Of a stretch of DNA of 19,664 nt, positions 1 through 8,183 are shown piece after piece. Under the pieces are notes generated by a model, which was given only the letters and a program-made list of their open reading frames with translations, was not told where the DNA came from and did not search any database. Source of the DNA: Lachnospiraceae bacterium (GTDB lineage Bacteria > Bacillota > Clostridia > Lachnospirales > Lachnospiraceae); contig JAFOYD010000036.1 of NCBI GenBank assembly GCA_017391545.1, forward strand, positions 1-19,664, given 5' to 3'. Every line of letters begins with the position of its first letter. Position 1 is the first letter of the stretch. The position numbers were made by a program, and so were the translations under genes.

Positions 1-1
1 C

Positions 2-517
2 GTGTTATTCATAGCGACCTGTACGGTGCTGATCTTGCTGCGTGTCGACAGCAAATCCAAGAAAAAGGAGGAGGAGGAGAGCGACCGCCTCTATGAACCA
101 AAGAATGATATTATCGTTCAGAAGGTGGCATTTTTCCTCGTTCCGCTGATTATCATCTTTGGCATCTATGTCATTTTGAACGGACACTTATCGCCGGGTG
201 GCGGCTTTTCGGGCGGTGCGATCATCGGCTCCGGTCTGATTTTATATGTCAATGCGTTCGGCTTTAAAAAGATTGAGCGATTCTTCACACAAAAAACGTA
301 TAAGTGGATCTGCTTTGTGGCACTGTCGTTCTATTGTCTGGCAAAGACGTATTCGTTCTATTGTGGAGCGCATCATCTTGAGACGGGAATCCCGCTCGGT
401 ACACCGGGGGATATCCTGAGCTCCGGTCTGATTTTGCCGCTGAACATCTGCGTAGGTCTGGTGGTTGCCTGCACGATGTACGCATTTTATGCCATGTTCA
501 GAAAAGGAGGCTTCTAA
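2..517 (+). CDS. MnhB/MrpB-domain subunit of Mrp-type antiporter (5' partial)
   Basis: The reading frame is open to the left edge, so the true start lies outside the window; the GTG at position 2 is just the first codon seen. A short hydrophobic stretch and a charged linker (KSKKKEEEES, about residues 18-27) precede an MnhB domain with its hallmark glycine-rich loop GHLSPGGGFSGGAI (about residues 61-74) and four membrane segments. Mrp complexes exchange Na+ (or K+) for H+ across the cytoplasmic membrane, and MnhB is a small membrane subunit of the complex. The membrane segment before the linker suggests that the full protein carries an extra N-terminal region, as in fused MbhE/MnhB-type proteins; this cannot be confirmed here. 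The gene ends 1 bp before the next start, so it is the upstream part of one operon. Confidence 0.85.
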   Translation: MLFIATCTVLILLRVDSKSKKKEEEESDRLYEPKNDIIVQKVAFFLVPLIIIFGIYVILNGHLSPGGGFSGGAIIGSGLILYVNAFGFKKIERFFTQKTYKWICFVALSFYCLAKTYSFYCGAHHLETGIPLGTPGDILSSGLILPLNICVGLVVACTMYAFYAMFRKGGF

Positions 518-518
518 A

Positions 519-893
519 ATGGGTGCAAATTTACTGGCAAACTATGGAGAGGCTGTTGCCATGATTTTGTTTGGCATCGGATTTTCCAATCTGCTGTTAC
601 AGAAAAATCTGATCAAAAAAATTATCGGACTGAATATCATGGATACGGCAACGTATCTGTTCCTTGCGGAAAAGGGTTATATTTCCGGCAGAATCGCGCC
701 GATTGTCGTGGATAACGTGACGAGCGTTGAAGCCTATATCAATCCGGTGCCGAGTGGACTGGTGCTGACGGGCATCGTTGTGTCTGTGTCTGTCACTGCG
801 CTGATGCTGTCGCTGACGATCAGACTTTACAGAAGATATCATACACTTGACATGGATGCGATCTCAACCATGCTGAAAAAGGAGGACAGATAA
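519..893 (+). CDS. mnhC: MnhC/MrpC subunit (NuoK-like) of Mrp-type antiporter
   Basis: A 124-aa NuoK-like membrane protein with three predicted helices. The stretch IKKIIGLNIMDTATYLF and the segment NPVPSGLVLTGIVVSVSVTA match the MrpC/NuoK pattern of two core helices, in which the proline-containing motif before LVLT is typical. The ATG at 519 is chosen because AAAGGAGG lies at 503-510, 8 nt upstream. An upstream in-frame ATG at 465 would overlap mnhB by about 50 bp and lacks a ribosome site. In Mrp complexes MrpC bridges the small subunits and the antiporter-like subunits. Its stop codon overlaps the next start by one base (TAATG), which implies translational coupling. The length is normal for the family. 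The family call is firm; transported-ion specificity cannot be read from sequence. Confidence 0.9.
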   Translation: MGANLLANYGEAVAMILFGIGFSNLLLQKNLIKKIIGLNIMDTATYLFLAEKGYISGRIAPIVVDNVTSVEAYINPVPSGLVLTGIVVSVSVTALMLSLTIRLYRRYHTLDMDAISTMLKKEDR

Positions 894-2410
894 TGGAATT
901 CATACGCAATTTTCCTTTTTTTAGTATTCTGTTATCCTTAGGTTCGGGTGTGTTGACTTCCATCATGAATAAAAAGGTGGCGCGCCTCTGGAATACGTTT
1001 ATCTTAGTGGCGATCACTGCGATGTCAGGTGTGCTGTTCGTATATATGCTCGGTGTCGGTGAGCCATACACTTTTATGATGGGACACTTCCCCGCACCGT
1101 GGGGCAATGAGATCAGGGCCGGTGTGCTTGAGGCTGGGATGGCGCTGTTTTTCTGCATTGTCATGCTGCTTTCCTTAAAAGGCGGCGAGGAGCATATTGA
1201 TGCGGAGATCGAGGATTCGAAGGTCAATCTGTACTATATCATGATCAATTTGCTGTTGAGCTCGCTTCTGGCGCTGATCTATACAAATGACCTTTTTACC
1301 GCATATGTATTTGTGGAGATCAATACCATCAGTGCCTGTGGCCTGATCATGATCAGGCAGAGCGGCCGTACCATAGAGGCGGCAACAAGATACATGATTA
1401 TGAGCTCGCTTGGTTCCGGTTTGCTTTTGATGGGACTTTGTGTTCTCTATGATATCACAGGACATCTGTTGATGAGCAACATCAAGGAGAGCGTCGCATA
1501 TGTGTATGCACAGGGCGTTTACAATGTGCCACTGATCGCATCGATCGGTATGATCTGTGTCGGACTTGCCATCAAAAGCGCGCTTTATCCGTTCCATACA
1601 TGGCTGCCCGATGCATATGGATACTCAACTGTGTCAAGTGCGGCAATTCTGTCAAGCTTAGTATCTAAGGGATATATTTTCCTGCTGATCAAGATTTTCT
1701 TCCGCGTTGTCGGCTTTGATATTATTGTGGATTCGAAGATCGTGAATATTCTGTTTGTGTTTGGACTTCTGGGCATGATCATGGGTTCTGTCAATGCGAT
1801 TATGGAAAATGACATCAGGCGTATGATTGCCTTTTCTTCGGTTGCTCAGATTGGATATATTTACATGGGATTTGGCCTTGGAACGACCGTCGGTATCGTG
1901 GCAAGTATTTTCCATATCCTGTCGCACGCATCGACGAAATCTCTGCTTTTTATAGCGGCAGTGGGACTGACGGATGCGTCAAACGGCAGTAAAAAGTTCG
2001 TGGACCTGACAGGAAGCGGCTACCGCAATCCGATCGCAGGAGTCGCCTTTGCGCTGGGCGCATGCTCCATGGTGGGCATTCCGTTATTCTCGGGATTTAT
2101 CAGCAAGCTTCTGTTTGCACAGGCTGCGGTACAGAACGAGGTTTCCAAGATGCTTCCGACACTGATCTGCCTTGCAATCAGTACGGTGCTGAATGCGATT
2201 TATTTCATGAAAACGGTCATCCGAATCTACACGCCGAAGGGCAGGAGAGTAGAGCGGACACAGGCCGGAGAGGCTGCGAGGGTGATCATGAAGGAGCATC
2301 CTTTATATAATATCACGCTGTTTTTCATGATTCTGTTGAATATGATACTTGGCTGCTGTTCCCAGCCCATCGTGGACTGGATCACAAGCGGTCTTAATAT
2401 GTTCGGATGA
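893..2410 (+). CDS. Antiporter-like subunit 1 (ND2/ND5 family, MnhD-like)
   Basis: A 505-aa polytopic membrane protein of the proton-conducting transporter family (NuoL/M/N, MrpA/D). Residues expected of a working channel are visible: Glu142 in VFVEINTISACG (TM5 Glu), Lys228 in GLAIKSALYPFHTWLPDA (broken TM7), Lys259 in SSLVSKG (TM8), a Lys in SHASTKSLLF and one in FSGFISKLLF (TM12). The ATG overlaps the mnhC stop by one base and has GGAGG at 881-885. It is the first of four related subunits in a row and is not closely similar to the other three outside the core motifs. By family knowledge it carries one H+ (or Na+) half-channel. Which Mrp or complex I paralogue it corresponds to needs a phylogeny. 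Confidence 0.85.
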   Translation: MEFIRNFPFFSILLSLGSGVLTSIMNKKVARLWNTFILVAITAMSGVLFVYMLGVGEPYTFMMGHFPAPWGNEIRAGVLEAGMALFFCIVMLLSLKGGEEHIDAEIEDSKVNLYYIMINLLLSSLLALIYTNDLFTAYVFVEINTISACGLIMIRQSGRTIEAATRYMIMSSLGSGLLLMGLCVLYDITGHLLMSNIKESVAYVYAQGVYNVPLIASIGMICVGLAIKSALYPFHTWLPDAYGYSTVSSAAILSSLVSKGYIFLLIKIFFRVVGFDIIVDSKIVNILFVFGLLGMIMGSVNAIMENDIRRMIAFSSVAQIGYIYMGFGLGTTVGIVASIFHILSHASTKSLLFIAAVGLTDASNGSKKFVDLTGSGYRNPIAGVAFALGACSMVGIPLFSGFISKLLFAQAAVQNEVSKMLPTLICLAISTVLNAIYFMKTVIRIYTPKGRRVERTQAGEAARVIMKEHPLYNITLFFMILLNMILGCCSQPIVDWITSGLNMFG

Positions 2411-2427
2411 TAGGGGGACTTGACGAG

Positions 2428-3915
2428 ATGAATATAATGATTTTATTGCCGATTGTCCTGCCTGTTATTGTGGGATTTGTGTTGCTGTTTCTGCCAGAGC
2501 GTGTGTTCAAGAGCAGACAGAGTCTTTTAAATGTGACAGGAGTGTCATTTATTGTCTGTGCACTTCTTGCCCTCTATGTCATCAGTGGGGCAGCGGGAGA
2601 CAGACTTGTGCTTTTTGATCTCGTAGGAAGTATTCCGGTGTATTTTGCCATCGACAGTTTGGGCAGACTTTTTGCGGGAATCGTGGTGCTGATATTCTTA
2701 ATGGCAGGATTTTTCTCATTTGTATATATGGCACATGAAAAAAATGAAAAGCGTTATTACAGCTTTTATCTGATTACATTTGGTGTATTGATGGGACTGG
2801 ATTTCTCCGGAAATCTGGTGACGATGTATCTGTTTTATGAGTTCATGACGCTTGCCTCCATGCCGCTTGTACTTCACTCAGGCACGAGAGAGGCTGTGAT
2901 GGCAGGACTAAAATATATGTTTTATTCCTTCTGTGGTGCGTACATGGCATTGTTTGGCATTTATTTTCTGAACCAGTATGCGGATACGCTTGACTTTGTG
3001 GCGGGCGGTTCGCTGAACATGGAGGCTGTCGTACAGTCTGGAAATACACAGCTGATGCTGATCGTGGCGTTTCTCGCAATTGTCGGTTTTGGCGTGAAGG
3101 CGGGGTGTTTTCCACTTCATGCATGGCTTCCGACTGCGCACCCGGTAGCGCCTGCACCTGCGTCTGCTTTTTTGTCAGGTATCATCGTAAAGGGCGGTGT
3201 GCTTGCCATTATCCGCGTGATCTATTACTGCATTGGCGCTGATTTTATCCGTGGTACGTGGGTACAGACGGTGTGGATCATCCTCGCGGTCATTACGCTT
3301 CTGATGGGCTCATCCCTTGCCTTTAAGGAAAAGATCATGAAAAAGCGGTTCGCGTATTCGACTGTTTCGAACCTTTCCTATATATTACTGGGACTTTCTA
3401 TGCTGAATGCGACGGCATTTGTGGGAAGTCTGTTGCATGTGATATTCCATGCGATTATTAAAAGTGCACTGTTTTTGTTTGCAGGAGCGCTGATTTTCAG
3501 CACAGGCAGGACAAAGGTGAAAGATTTTGTGGGACTTGGAAAGAAGATGCCTGTCCTGTTTGCAAGCTATACGATCGTGTCACTGGGATTGATTGGAATT
3601 CCTCCTACAAGCGGTGTCATCAGCAAGTGGTATCTGGCTGTGGGAAGTCTGGAGAGCGGCGCGGGAGCACTTTCCTGGATCGGACCTGTGGCGCTTCTGG
3701 TGTCGGCACTTCTGACGGCGGGATATTTACTGCCAATCAGCATCAGGGGATTTCTGGAGGCTCCGGCAGACGCATCGTCACTTGAGAAGTACAAGGAGCC
3801 GCCTTTACTCATGCTTGCTCCGATCGTGATTCTTGCGGTGCTCACATTGCTTCTGGGTGTGTATCCGACACCGCTCATTGACTGGGTTGGCACAATTGCC
3901 AGCGGATTACTGTAG
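2428..3915 (+). CDS. Antiporter-like subunit 2 (NuoM/MrpD family)
   Basis: A 495-aa membrane protein of the same antiporter-like family. Key residues: Glu138 in YLFYEFMTLASMP, Lys224 in FGVKAGCFPLHAWLP, Lys255 in GIIVKGGVLAIIR, the conserved Lys in FHAIIKSALFLF, and Lys in SGVISKWYLA. The ATG at 2428 is preferred because AGGGGG (2412-2417) stands about 10 nt before it. An in-frame ATG at 2407 overlaps the previous stop (ATGA) and would add seven residues, so re-initiation there cannot be excluded. It forms a closely related pair with the next gene: both share YEF/YEL, GFGVKA and TREAV signatures. It probably arose by duplication within the operon and supplies another proton path to the complex. 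Confidence 0.87.
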   Translation: MNIMILLPIVLPVIVGFVLLFLPERVFKSRQSLLNVTGVSFIVCALLALYVISGAAGDRLVLFDLVGSIPVYFAIDSLGRLFAGIVVLIFLMAGFFSFVYMAHEKNEKRYYSFYLITFGVLMGLDFSGNLVTMYLFYEFMTLASMPLVLHSGTREAVMAGLKYMFYSFCGAYMALFGIYFLNQYADTLDFVAGGSLNMEAVVQSGNTQLMLIVAFLAIVGFGVKAGCFPLHAWLPTAHPVAPAPASAFLSGIIVKGGVLAIIRVIYYCIGADFIRGTWVQTVWIILAVITLLMGSSLAFKEKIMKKRFAYSTVSNLSYILLGLSMLNATAFVGSLLHVIFHAIIKSALFLFAGALIFSTGRTKVKDFVGLGKKMPVLFASYTIVSLGLIGIPPTSGVISKWYLAVGSLESGAGALSWIGPVALLVSALLTAGYLLPISIRGFLEAPADASSLEKYKEPPLLMLAPIVILAVLTLLLGVYPTPLIDWVGTIASGLL

Positions 3916-3935
3916 AAAGAGGAGGTAGAACAATC

Positions 3936-5429
3936 ATGATATTAGGTCTGATGCTTACGGTGATACTGCTTCCTTTTGTGGGTGGAATCCTGTTAAATCT
4001 GATTAAATTCAAGGAGAAAAAGCAGAAACAGATTTATATTTTTTCTTATGTGGTTCTCAACACGATACTGACATATATTTTATTGGCACAGGGACCCACG
4101 GATACGATGCGTATCATCAACTACGCGGGTGCAAAGCTGAATTTTGCGCTGAAGGTGGATGGCATGAGCATGGTATTTGGTGGGCTTGTGGCCACGCTTT
4201 GGCCGCTTGCGACGCTGTACTCATTTCCTTATATGGAGCATGAAAATAACGGCCCTGTACATGAGAACATTTTCTATATGTTCTATACGGCGACCTATGG
4301 CGTGACGCTTGGTATCGCCATGTCAGGAAATATGCTTACGATGTACTGCTTTTATGAGCTTCTGACGCTTGTGACGGTTCCGCTTGTCATGCATACGCTC
4401 ACACGTGAGGCGGTGCTTGCAAGCCGCAAGTACTTTTACTATTCGCTTGGCGGTGCGGCATTTGCGTTTATTGGTATGATCTTCCTCATCATCTATGGCG
4501 ACAGCCTTGACTTTATCTTTGGCGGCGTGCTGAATCTTAGTGCGATCGGCGACAAGAAAAATCTGTTGCTTTTGGTGTATGTGTTCTCGTTTATGGGATT
4601 TGGCGTAAAAGCGGCTGTCTGCCCGTTCAACTCCTGGCTTCCTCAGGCAGGTGTGGCGCCTACTCCGGTCACGGCGCTACTTCATGCGGTGGCTGTCGTA
4701 AAGTCAGGCGCTTTTGCGATCATGAGACTTACGTATTACAGCTTTGGCGCTGATTTTGTCAGAGGTACATGGGCACAGTATCTGCTGCTTGGCATTGTCA
4801 TCTTTACGATTGTCTATGGATGCAGCATGGCGGTGAAGGAGACACATATCAAGAGAAGGCTGGCATACTCAACGATTTCCAATCTGTCTTATATCTTGTT
4901 TGGTGTCCTGATCATGACACCACTTGGACTGGTCGGCGCATTGACCCATATGATTTTTCATGGCGTGATGAAGATTTGCTCGTTCTTCTGTGCAGGCGCC
5001 ATGATTACACAGGCACATGCGAACTATGTGTATGAGCTGGATGGCATGGCGAAGAAAATGCCAAAGATTTTTGCGATTTTTACGGTTTCGGCGTTTGCAC
5101 TGATGGGTGTGCCCGGGCTTTGCGGTTTTGTGTCGAAGTGGAATCTTGCCAGCGCTGCATTTGCAAGTGGCAATCCGATGGCGATCATTGGTGTGGGAGG
5201 ACTTCTCATATCGGCACTTCTGACGGCGATTTATATGCTTACAATTGTGATCCGGGCGTATTTCCCGGGAAATGATTTTGACTACGCAACGCTCCATGAG
5301 GAGATTCAAGATCCCGACTGGCGCATGGTCTTGCCACTTACACTGTTCGTTATTGCTATGGTTGTCTTTGGCGTATATAGTGGTCCGCTTGTGAATTTCT
5401 TTACAAGTGTGGCAAATGGACTTATTTAG
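3936..5429 (+). CDS. Antiporter-like subunit 3 (NuoM/MrpD family)
   Basis: A 497-aa polytopic protein and paralogue of the preceding gene. The motifs occupy the same places: Glu141 in YCFYELLTLVTVP, Lys225 in FGVKAAVCPFNSWLPQ, Lys256 in AVAVVKSGAFAIMR, Lys in FHGVMKICSFF, and Lys in CGFVSKWNLA. GGAGG at 3921-3925 lies 10 nt before the ATG, which fixes the start. The gap to the preceding stop is 20 bp. The long shared signature G.DFVRGTW / G.DFIRGTW in both neighbours supports a tandem duplication (seen directly in the two sequences). The function by family is H+ or Na+ translocation through a buried charge chain. No residue of that chain appears lost, so it should still be an active channel rather than a structural relic. 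Confidence 0.87.
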   Translation: MILGLMLTVILLPFVGGILLNLIKFKEKKQKQIYIFSYVVLNTILTYILLAQGPTDTMRIINYAGAKLNFALKVDGMSMVFGGLVATLWPLATLYSFPYMEHENNGPVHENIFYMFYTATYGVTLGIAMSGNMLTMYCFYELLTLVTVPLVMHTLTREAVLASRKYFYYSLGGAAFAFIGMIFLIIYGDSLDFIFGGVLNLSAIGDKKNLLLLVYVFSFMGFGVKAAVCPFNSWLPQAGVAPTPVTALLHAVAVVKSGAFAIMRLTYYSFGADFVRGTWAQYLLLGIVIFTIVYGCSMAVKETHIKRRLAYSTISNLSYILFGVLIMTPLGLVGALTHMIFHGVMKICSFFCAGAMITQAHANYVYELDGMAKKMPKIFAIFTVSAFALMGVPGLCGFVSKWNLASAAFASGNPMAIIGVGGLLISALLTAIYMLTIVIRAYFPGNDFDYATLHEEIQDPDWRMVLPLTLFVIAMVVFGVYSGPLVNFFTSVANGLI

Positions 5430-5446
5430 GAAGGAGGATTTGAGAA

Positions 5447-7606
5447 ATGAATATGATTCTTTTTGCAGTAATCTTTCCTTTTGTGATTGGCTTGCTTGTG
5501 TGGTTCGTATTTCGATCCGGGAAATCGGATCAGGGAAAAAGGTTCGCGTCAGTTTGTGTGATTCTGGCGGCAGCAGTCGAGCTTGCAGCGGTACTGGTTC
5601 CACTCATACAGAACCTGAATGGTGCGACATTTGAAACGGTCTCTCTGGCAGGGATTGGTGGTCAGGGACTGCATTTTCTCTACACAGGCTTCCGTGGAAG
5701 CTTTGCCGTACTCACAGCATTTGCATGGTTCGTGACATTTTTATTCTCAAAGGAATACATGAAAAATGACACGCATGTCATAAGATACGACTTGTTCAAT
5801 CTGTTCACGCTTGGTGCTACGATGGGAATTTTCTATGCAGCTGATCTGTTTACGTTGTTTTTCTTCTTCGAGATCATGTCGTTTACCTCTTTTATGTGGG
5901 TGGCACACAGACAGACGAAGGAGTCAGCTTATGCGGCAGGCACGTACCTTGGCATCGCGATTGCTGGTGGTATGGCGATTTTGATGGGTCTGTTCATTGC
6001 ATATAATCAGCTTGGCACGCTTACCTTTGGCGAGTTGTACAATGGCGCTGCGGCTAAGATTCAGGCTGGAGAGGATCTTACCTGGCTGTATGTGGCTGCA
6101 GGCTGCATGTTTGTGGGATTTGGTGCGAAGGCTAGTGCTTTTCCGGTTCATGTGTGGTTGCCACAGTCCTACACGCAGGCGCCTGCACCTGCTACAGCGC
6201 TGTTGTCGGCAATCCTTAGCAAGACGGGTGTGTTCGGCATCCTGCTGGTCAGTCTGGAAATCCTTCCGATGCAGTCAGGCTGGGGAGTATTTATTCTGCT
6301 GGTCGGATTGACGACGATGGTGCTTGGCGGTATCAGGGGCGTGATGAGCAATAATTTCAAGACGACGCTGGCATATTCTTCAATGTCTCAGATTGGCTTT
6401 ATCTTAGTCGGCATGGCGATGCAGATTCTGTTGGCGCAGATGATGACAGTTTCGACAGACGCGGAACTTTCCAGGGAAGTGTCAAATGTATTCAGTATGG
6501 CTGTTAACGGAACGTATCTGCATATGCTCAACCATTCGCTCGTGAAGCTTGTGTTGTTCATGATTGCAGGCATTATCTTTGCACAGGTAGGAAGCTATGA
6601 TTTGAACAGGGTGCGCGGTTTCGGACATAAAAAGCCGTTTTTGCTGGTGACATTTACGCTGGCGGTAGCTGGTGTGGGCGGTATTCCACTGCTCAACGGA
6701 TATGTGAGCAAGACACTTTTGCATGAGAGTATTGTGGAATATACAGCGCTGATGGACCCTGCGACTGCAGTCGCATCACCGATGGCTTTTCGGATTGTGG
6801 AGTATCTGTTCCTGTTTTCGGGCGGACTTACGGTTGCCTATATGACAAAGCTCTTTATTGTGCTTTTTGTGGAAAAGAACTGCGATGAGAAGCTTCAGAG
6901 CGAATATGAGTCAAAGAAAGCGTATGCATCTGTGCTAAGTAAGATTGCGATTGGTCTGTGTGCGCTGCCGATTCCATTTATCGGTCTGTTCCCCGGCGCT
7001 GTGGCAGATCCGATTGCCCGGTATGGCTTTGTGCATTCTGGTGCAAGGGAGCTTTGGGCGGTCGATCAGGAGGAGGTTTTCTATTTCTCCGTCAAGAATT
7101 TGTCAGGCGCTTTGGTTTCGATTGTAGTGGGCGCGATTGTCTACATTTTGATCGTGCGTCTTCTGATGCTTCGCAAGAAGGAGGAAGGGTACCGTGGTAT
7201 CTTCCCTGCCTGGCTTGACATGGAGCGGTATGTGTACAGGGCGGTACTCTACAAAGGAGCAACAGTTGGTCTGGGGATTATCTCGAGAATTCTGGACAGT
7301 ATGGTGGATACTATTGTCGTGATTCTTCGAAAGACGGTCTACAGCGACAGGCCGCTGCCATACGAGCTGCCGGAAGGCAATTATTTTACGCACAGTCTGG
7401 GACGCACCATCGAGCGTGTGCGCAGGCTCTACTGTACGATCATGAAAAAGGATTACGAGCCGAAAAATTATGAGCATAAGCTTGCGATCAAGAGTACGGA
7501 ATTCTTTGAGAGTGGCCGTATCATCGAGCGAAGCCTGTCCTTTGGACTGTTTATGTTCTGCCTCGGACTTGGACTCACGATGATCTACCTGTTCATGGTA
7601 AACTAA
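5447..7606 (+). CDS. Antiporter-like subunit 4 with long C-terminal extension (NuoL/HyfB/MrpA-like)
   Basis: A 719-aa protein. The first ~490 residues are an antiporter-like core with Glu142 (FFFFEIMSFTSF), Lys228 (FGAKASAFPVHVWLPQ), Lys259 (AILSKTGVFG), Lys in NHSLVKLVLFM and Lys in NGYVSKTLLHE. About 230 more residues follow. This tail contains extra membrane segments (for example LVSIVVGAIVYILIV), a basic amphipathic stretch after DMERYVYRAVLYKG, and a last helix at the very C-terminus. NuoL and HyfB/MrpA-type subunits also carry C-terminal extensions (the lateral helix in NuoL), so this is the likely terminal subunit of the row. AAGGAGGA at 5431-5438 sets the start; the gap to the previous gene is 17 bp. 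A strong terminator follows 14 bp after the stop, so this is the last gene of the operon. Confidence 0.85.
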   Translation: MNMILFAVIFPFVIGLLVWFVFRSGKSDQGKRFASVCVILAAAVELAAVLVPLIQNLNGATFETVSLAGIGGQGLHFLYTGFRGSFAVLTAFAWFVTFLFSKEYMKNDTHVIRYDLFNLFTLGATMGIFYAADLFTLFFFFEIMSFTSFMWVAHRQTKESAYAAGTYLGIAIAGGMAILMGLFIAYNQLGTLTFGELYNGAAAKIQAGEDLTWLYVAAGCMFVGFGAKASAFPVHVWLPQSYTQAPAPATALLSAILSKTGVFGILLVSLEILPMQSGWGVFILLVGLTTMVLGGIRGVMSNNFKTTLAYSSMSQIGFILVGMAMQILLAQMMTVSTDAELSREVSNVFSMAVNGTYLHMLNHSLVKLVLFMIAGIIFAQVGSYDLNRVRGFGHKKPFLLVTFTLAVAGVGGIPLLNGYVSKTLLHESIVEYTALMDPATAVASPMAFRIVEYLFLFSGGLTVAYMTKLFIVLFVEKNCDEKLQSEYESKKAYASVLSKIAIGLCALPIPFIGLFPGAVADPIARYGFVHSGARELWAVDQEEVFYFSVKNLSGALVSIVVGAIVYILIVRLLMLRKKEEGYRGIFPAWLDMERYVYRAVLYKGATVGLGIISRILDSMVDTIVVILRKTVYSDRPLPYELPEGNYFTHSLGRTIERVRRLYCTIMKKDYEPKNYEHKLAIKSTEFFESGRIIERSLSFGLFMFCLGLGLTMIYLFMVN

Positions 7607-7618
7607 ATAATATTTATA

Positions 7619-7646
7619 TACCCCCGTCACTATGGCGGGGGTTTTG
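7619..7646 (+). terminator. Rho-independent terminator of the Mrp operon
   Basis: CCCCCGTC (7621-7628) pairs with GGCGGGGG (7634-7641), including one G-U pair, around a 5-nt loop, and TTTT follows at once. It sits 14 bp after the stop of the fourth antiporter gene. Confidence 0.9.
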
Positions 7647-7650
7647 TGTA

Positions 7651-7905
7651 GTGAAGTACGGACGAAAACGGCTGATTGCATTCCTCGGACTGCCATTGGT
7701 TCCGAATGGGAATTTCCTAATATGCTGCCCAGAGTTTTCTAAAACGTACGAAGCCGGCTCGAGTCGGCTTCCATGGCCTCCGTCTCGCCTAAATTTGCCT
7801 CCATGCAAATTTACTTCTGTGTATCGCAGCACCATATAAGGAAATATCACCATTCTCCACCGGGCAGTCTACGGAATGTAATCAGCCGTTTTCTGTGTAC
7901 TTCAG
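7651..7905 (+). repeat. Multi-helix structured element, copy A (putative RNA or folded-DNA element)
   Basis: A non-coding stretch folding into one long branched hairpin. The outer stem is 7652-7684 with 7873-7904: TGAAGTAC pairs with GTACTTCA, then AAAACGGCTGATT and CATTCC with their partners. Next comes GGACTGCC (7687-7694) with GGCAGTCT (7863-7870), then GAATGG (7704-7709) with CCATTC (7850-7855), ATTTCC (7712-7717) with GGAAAT (7840-7845), and CTGC (7725-7728) with GCAG (7826-7829). Three internal hairpins crown it: GTTT/AAAC at 7734-7745, GAAGCCG/CGGCTTC at 7750-7771, and AAATTTGC/GCAAATTT at 7791-7812. It is a diverged inverted copy of the element at 7912-8148. Three non-Watson-Crick positions are G-U on the plus strand and would be A-C on the minus strand, so the plus strand is favoured. 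I do not recognise the family. Confidence 0.75.
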
Positions 7906-7911
7906 CTTTCC

Positions 7912-8148
7912 AATACACAGAAGGATAACCGTCCTATTTAAGTGGAAGGCTGGCGGAGAATGTTGATATTTTCTTATGGGGGATTAGGATGCACAGCGGA
8001 AATCCGCATGGATGCGGATTTAGGACGAAACGCGACACGGAAGGCGCGTAGAGTCCGGTCGCGGTAAATTTAGAAAAAATTGCATCGCCCATTAGAAAAT
8101 TCACATTCGTAGTCCAGTGCCTGACAATGAATAGGACGGTTATCCTTC
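7912..8148 (-). repeat. Multi-helix structured element, copy B (inverted, diverged copy)
   Basis: This is the same architecture as copy A, in the opposite orientation. The outer stem is a perfect 19-bp inverted repeat, 7920-7938 with 8130-8148, whose sequence is unrelated to the outer stem of copy A. Inner helices: CTGG (7950-7953) with CCAG (8114-8117), GAATG (7958-7962) with CATTC (8104-8108), ATTTTC (7968-7973) with GAAAAT (8095-8100), ATGGG (7976-7980) with CCCAT (8088-8092), and GATGC (7988-7992) with GCATC (8082-8086). The apical hairpin AAATCCGC/GCGGATTT (8000-8021) matches AAATTTGC/GCAAATTT of copy A with both sides changed together. Strand is set by homology to copy A. No ORF or promoter was found inside. 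It could be a mobile palindromic repeat or a small RNA. Confidence 0.72.
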
Positions 8149-8183
8149 GTTCGTTTGTTAAAGAATAAGGAAATACTTGCCAC

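Noticed and set aside
4869..5603. 244-codon minus-strand ORF antisense to the antiporter genes
   Set aside because: The translation is rich in His/Arg/Lys/Cys and is the shadow of a membrane-protein gene; no ribosome site or family motif.
2..7606. Membrane-bound hydrogenase or full complex I operon
   Set aside because: Only membrane antiporter-type subunits are seen; no NiFe-hydrogenase, NuoB/C/D or ferredoxin-type gene lies in the window. It could still exist upstream.
7614..7853. Minus-strand 79-codon ORF and plus-strand 62-codon ORF (7651-7839) over the structured element
   Set aside because: Both lie wholly within the palindromic element, lack ribosome sites, and mirror each other because the DNA is self-complementary; copy B does not preserve either frame.
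7651..8148. CRISPR array or insertion sequence
   Set aside because: There are no regularly spaced direct repeats and no transposase frame; the repeats are inverted and pair into helices.
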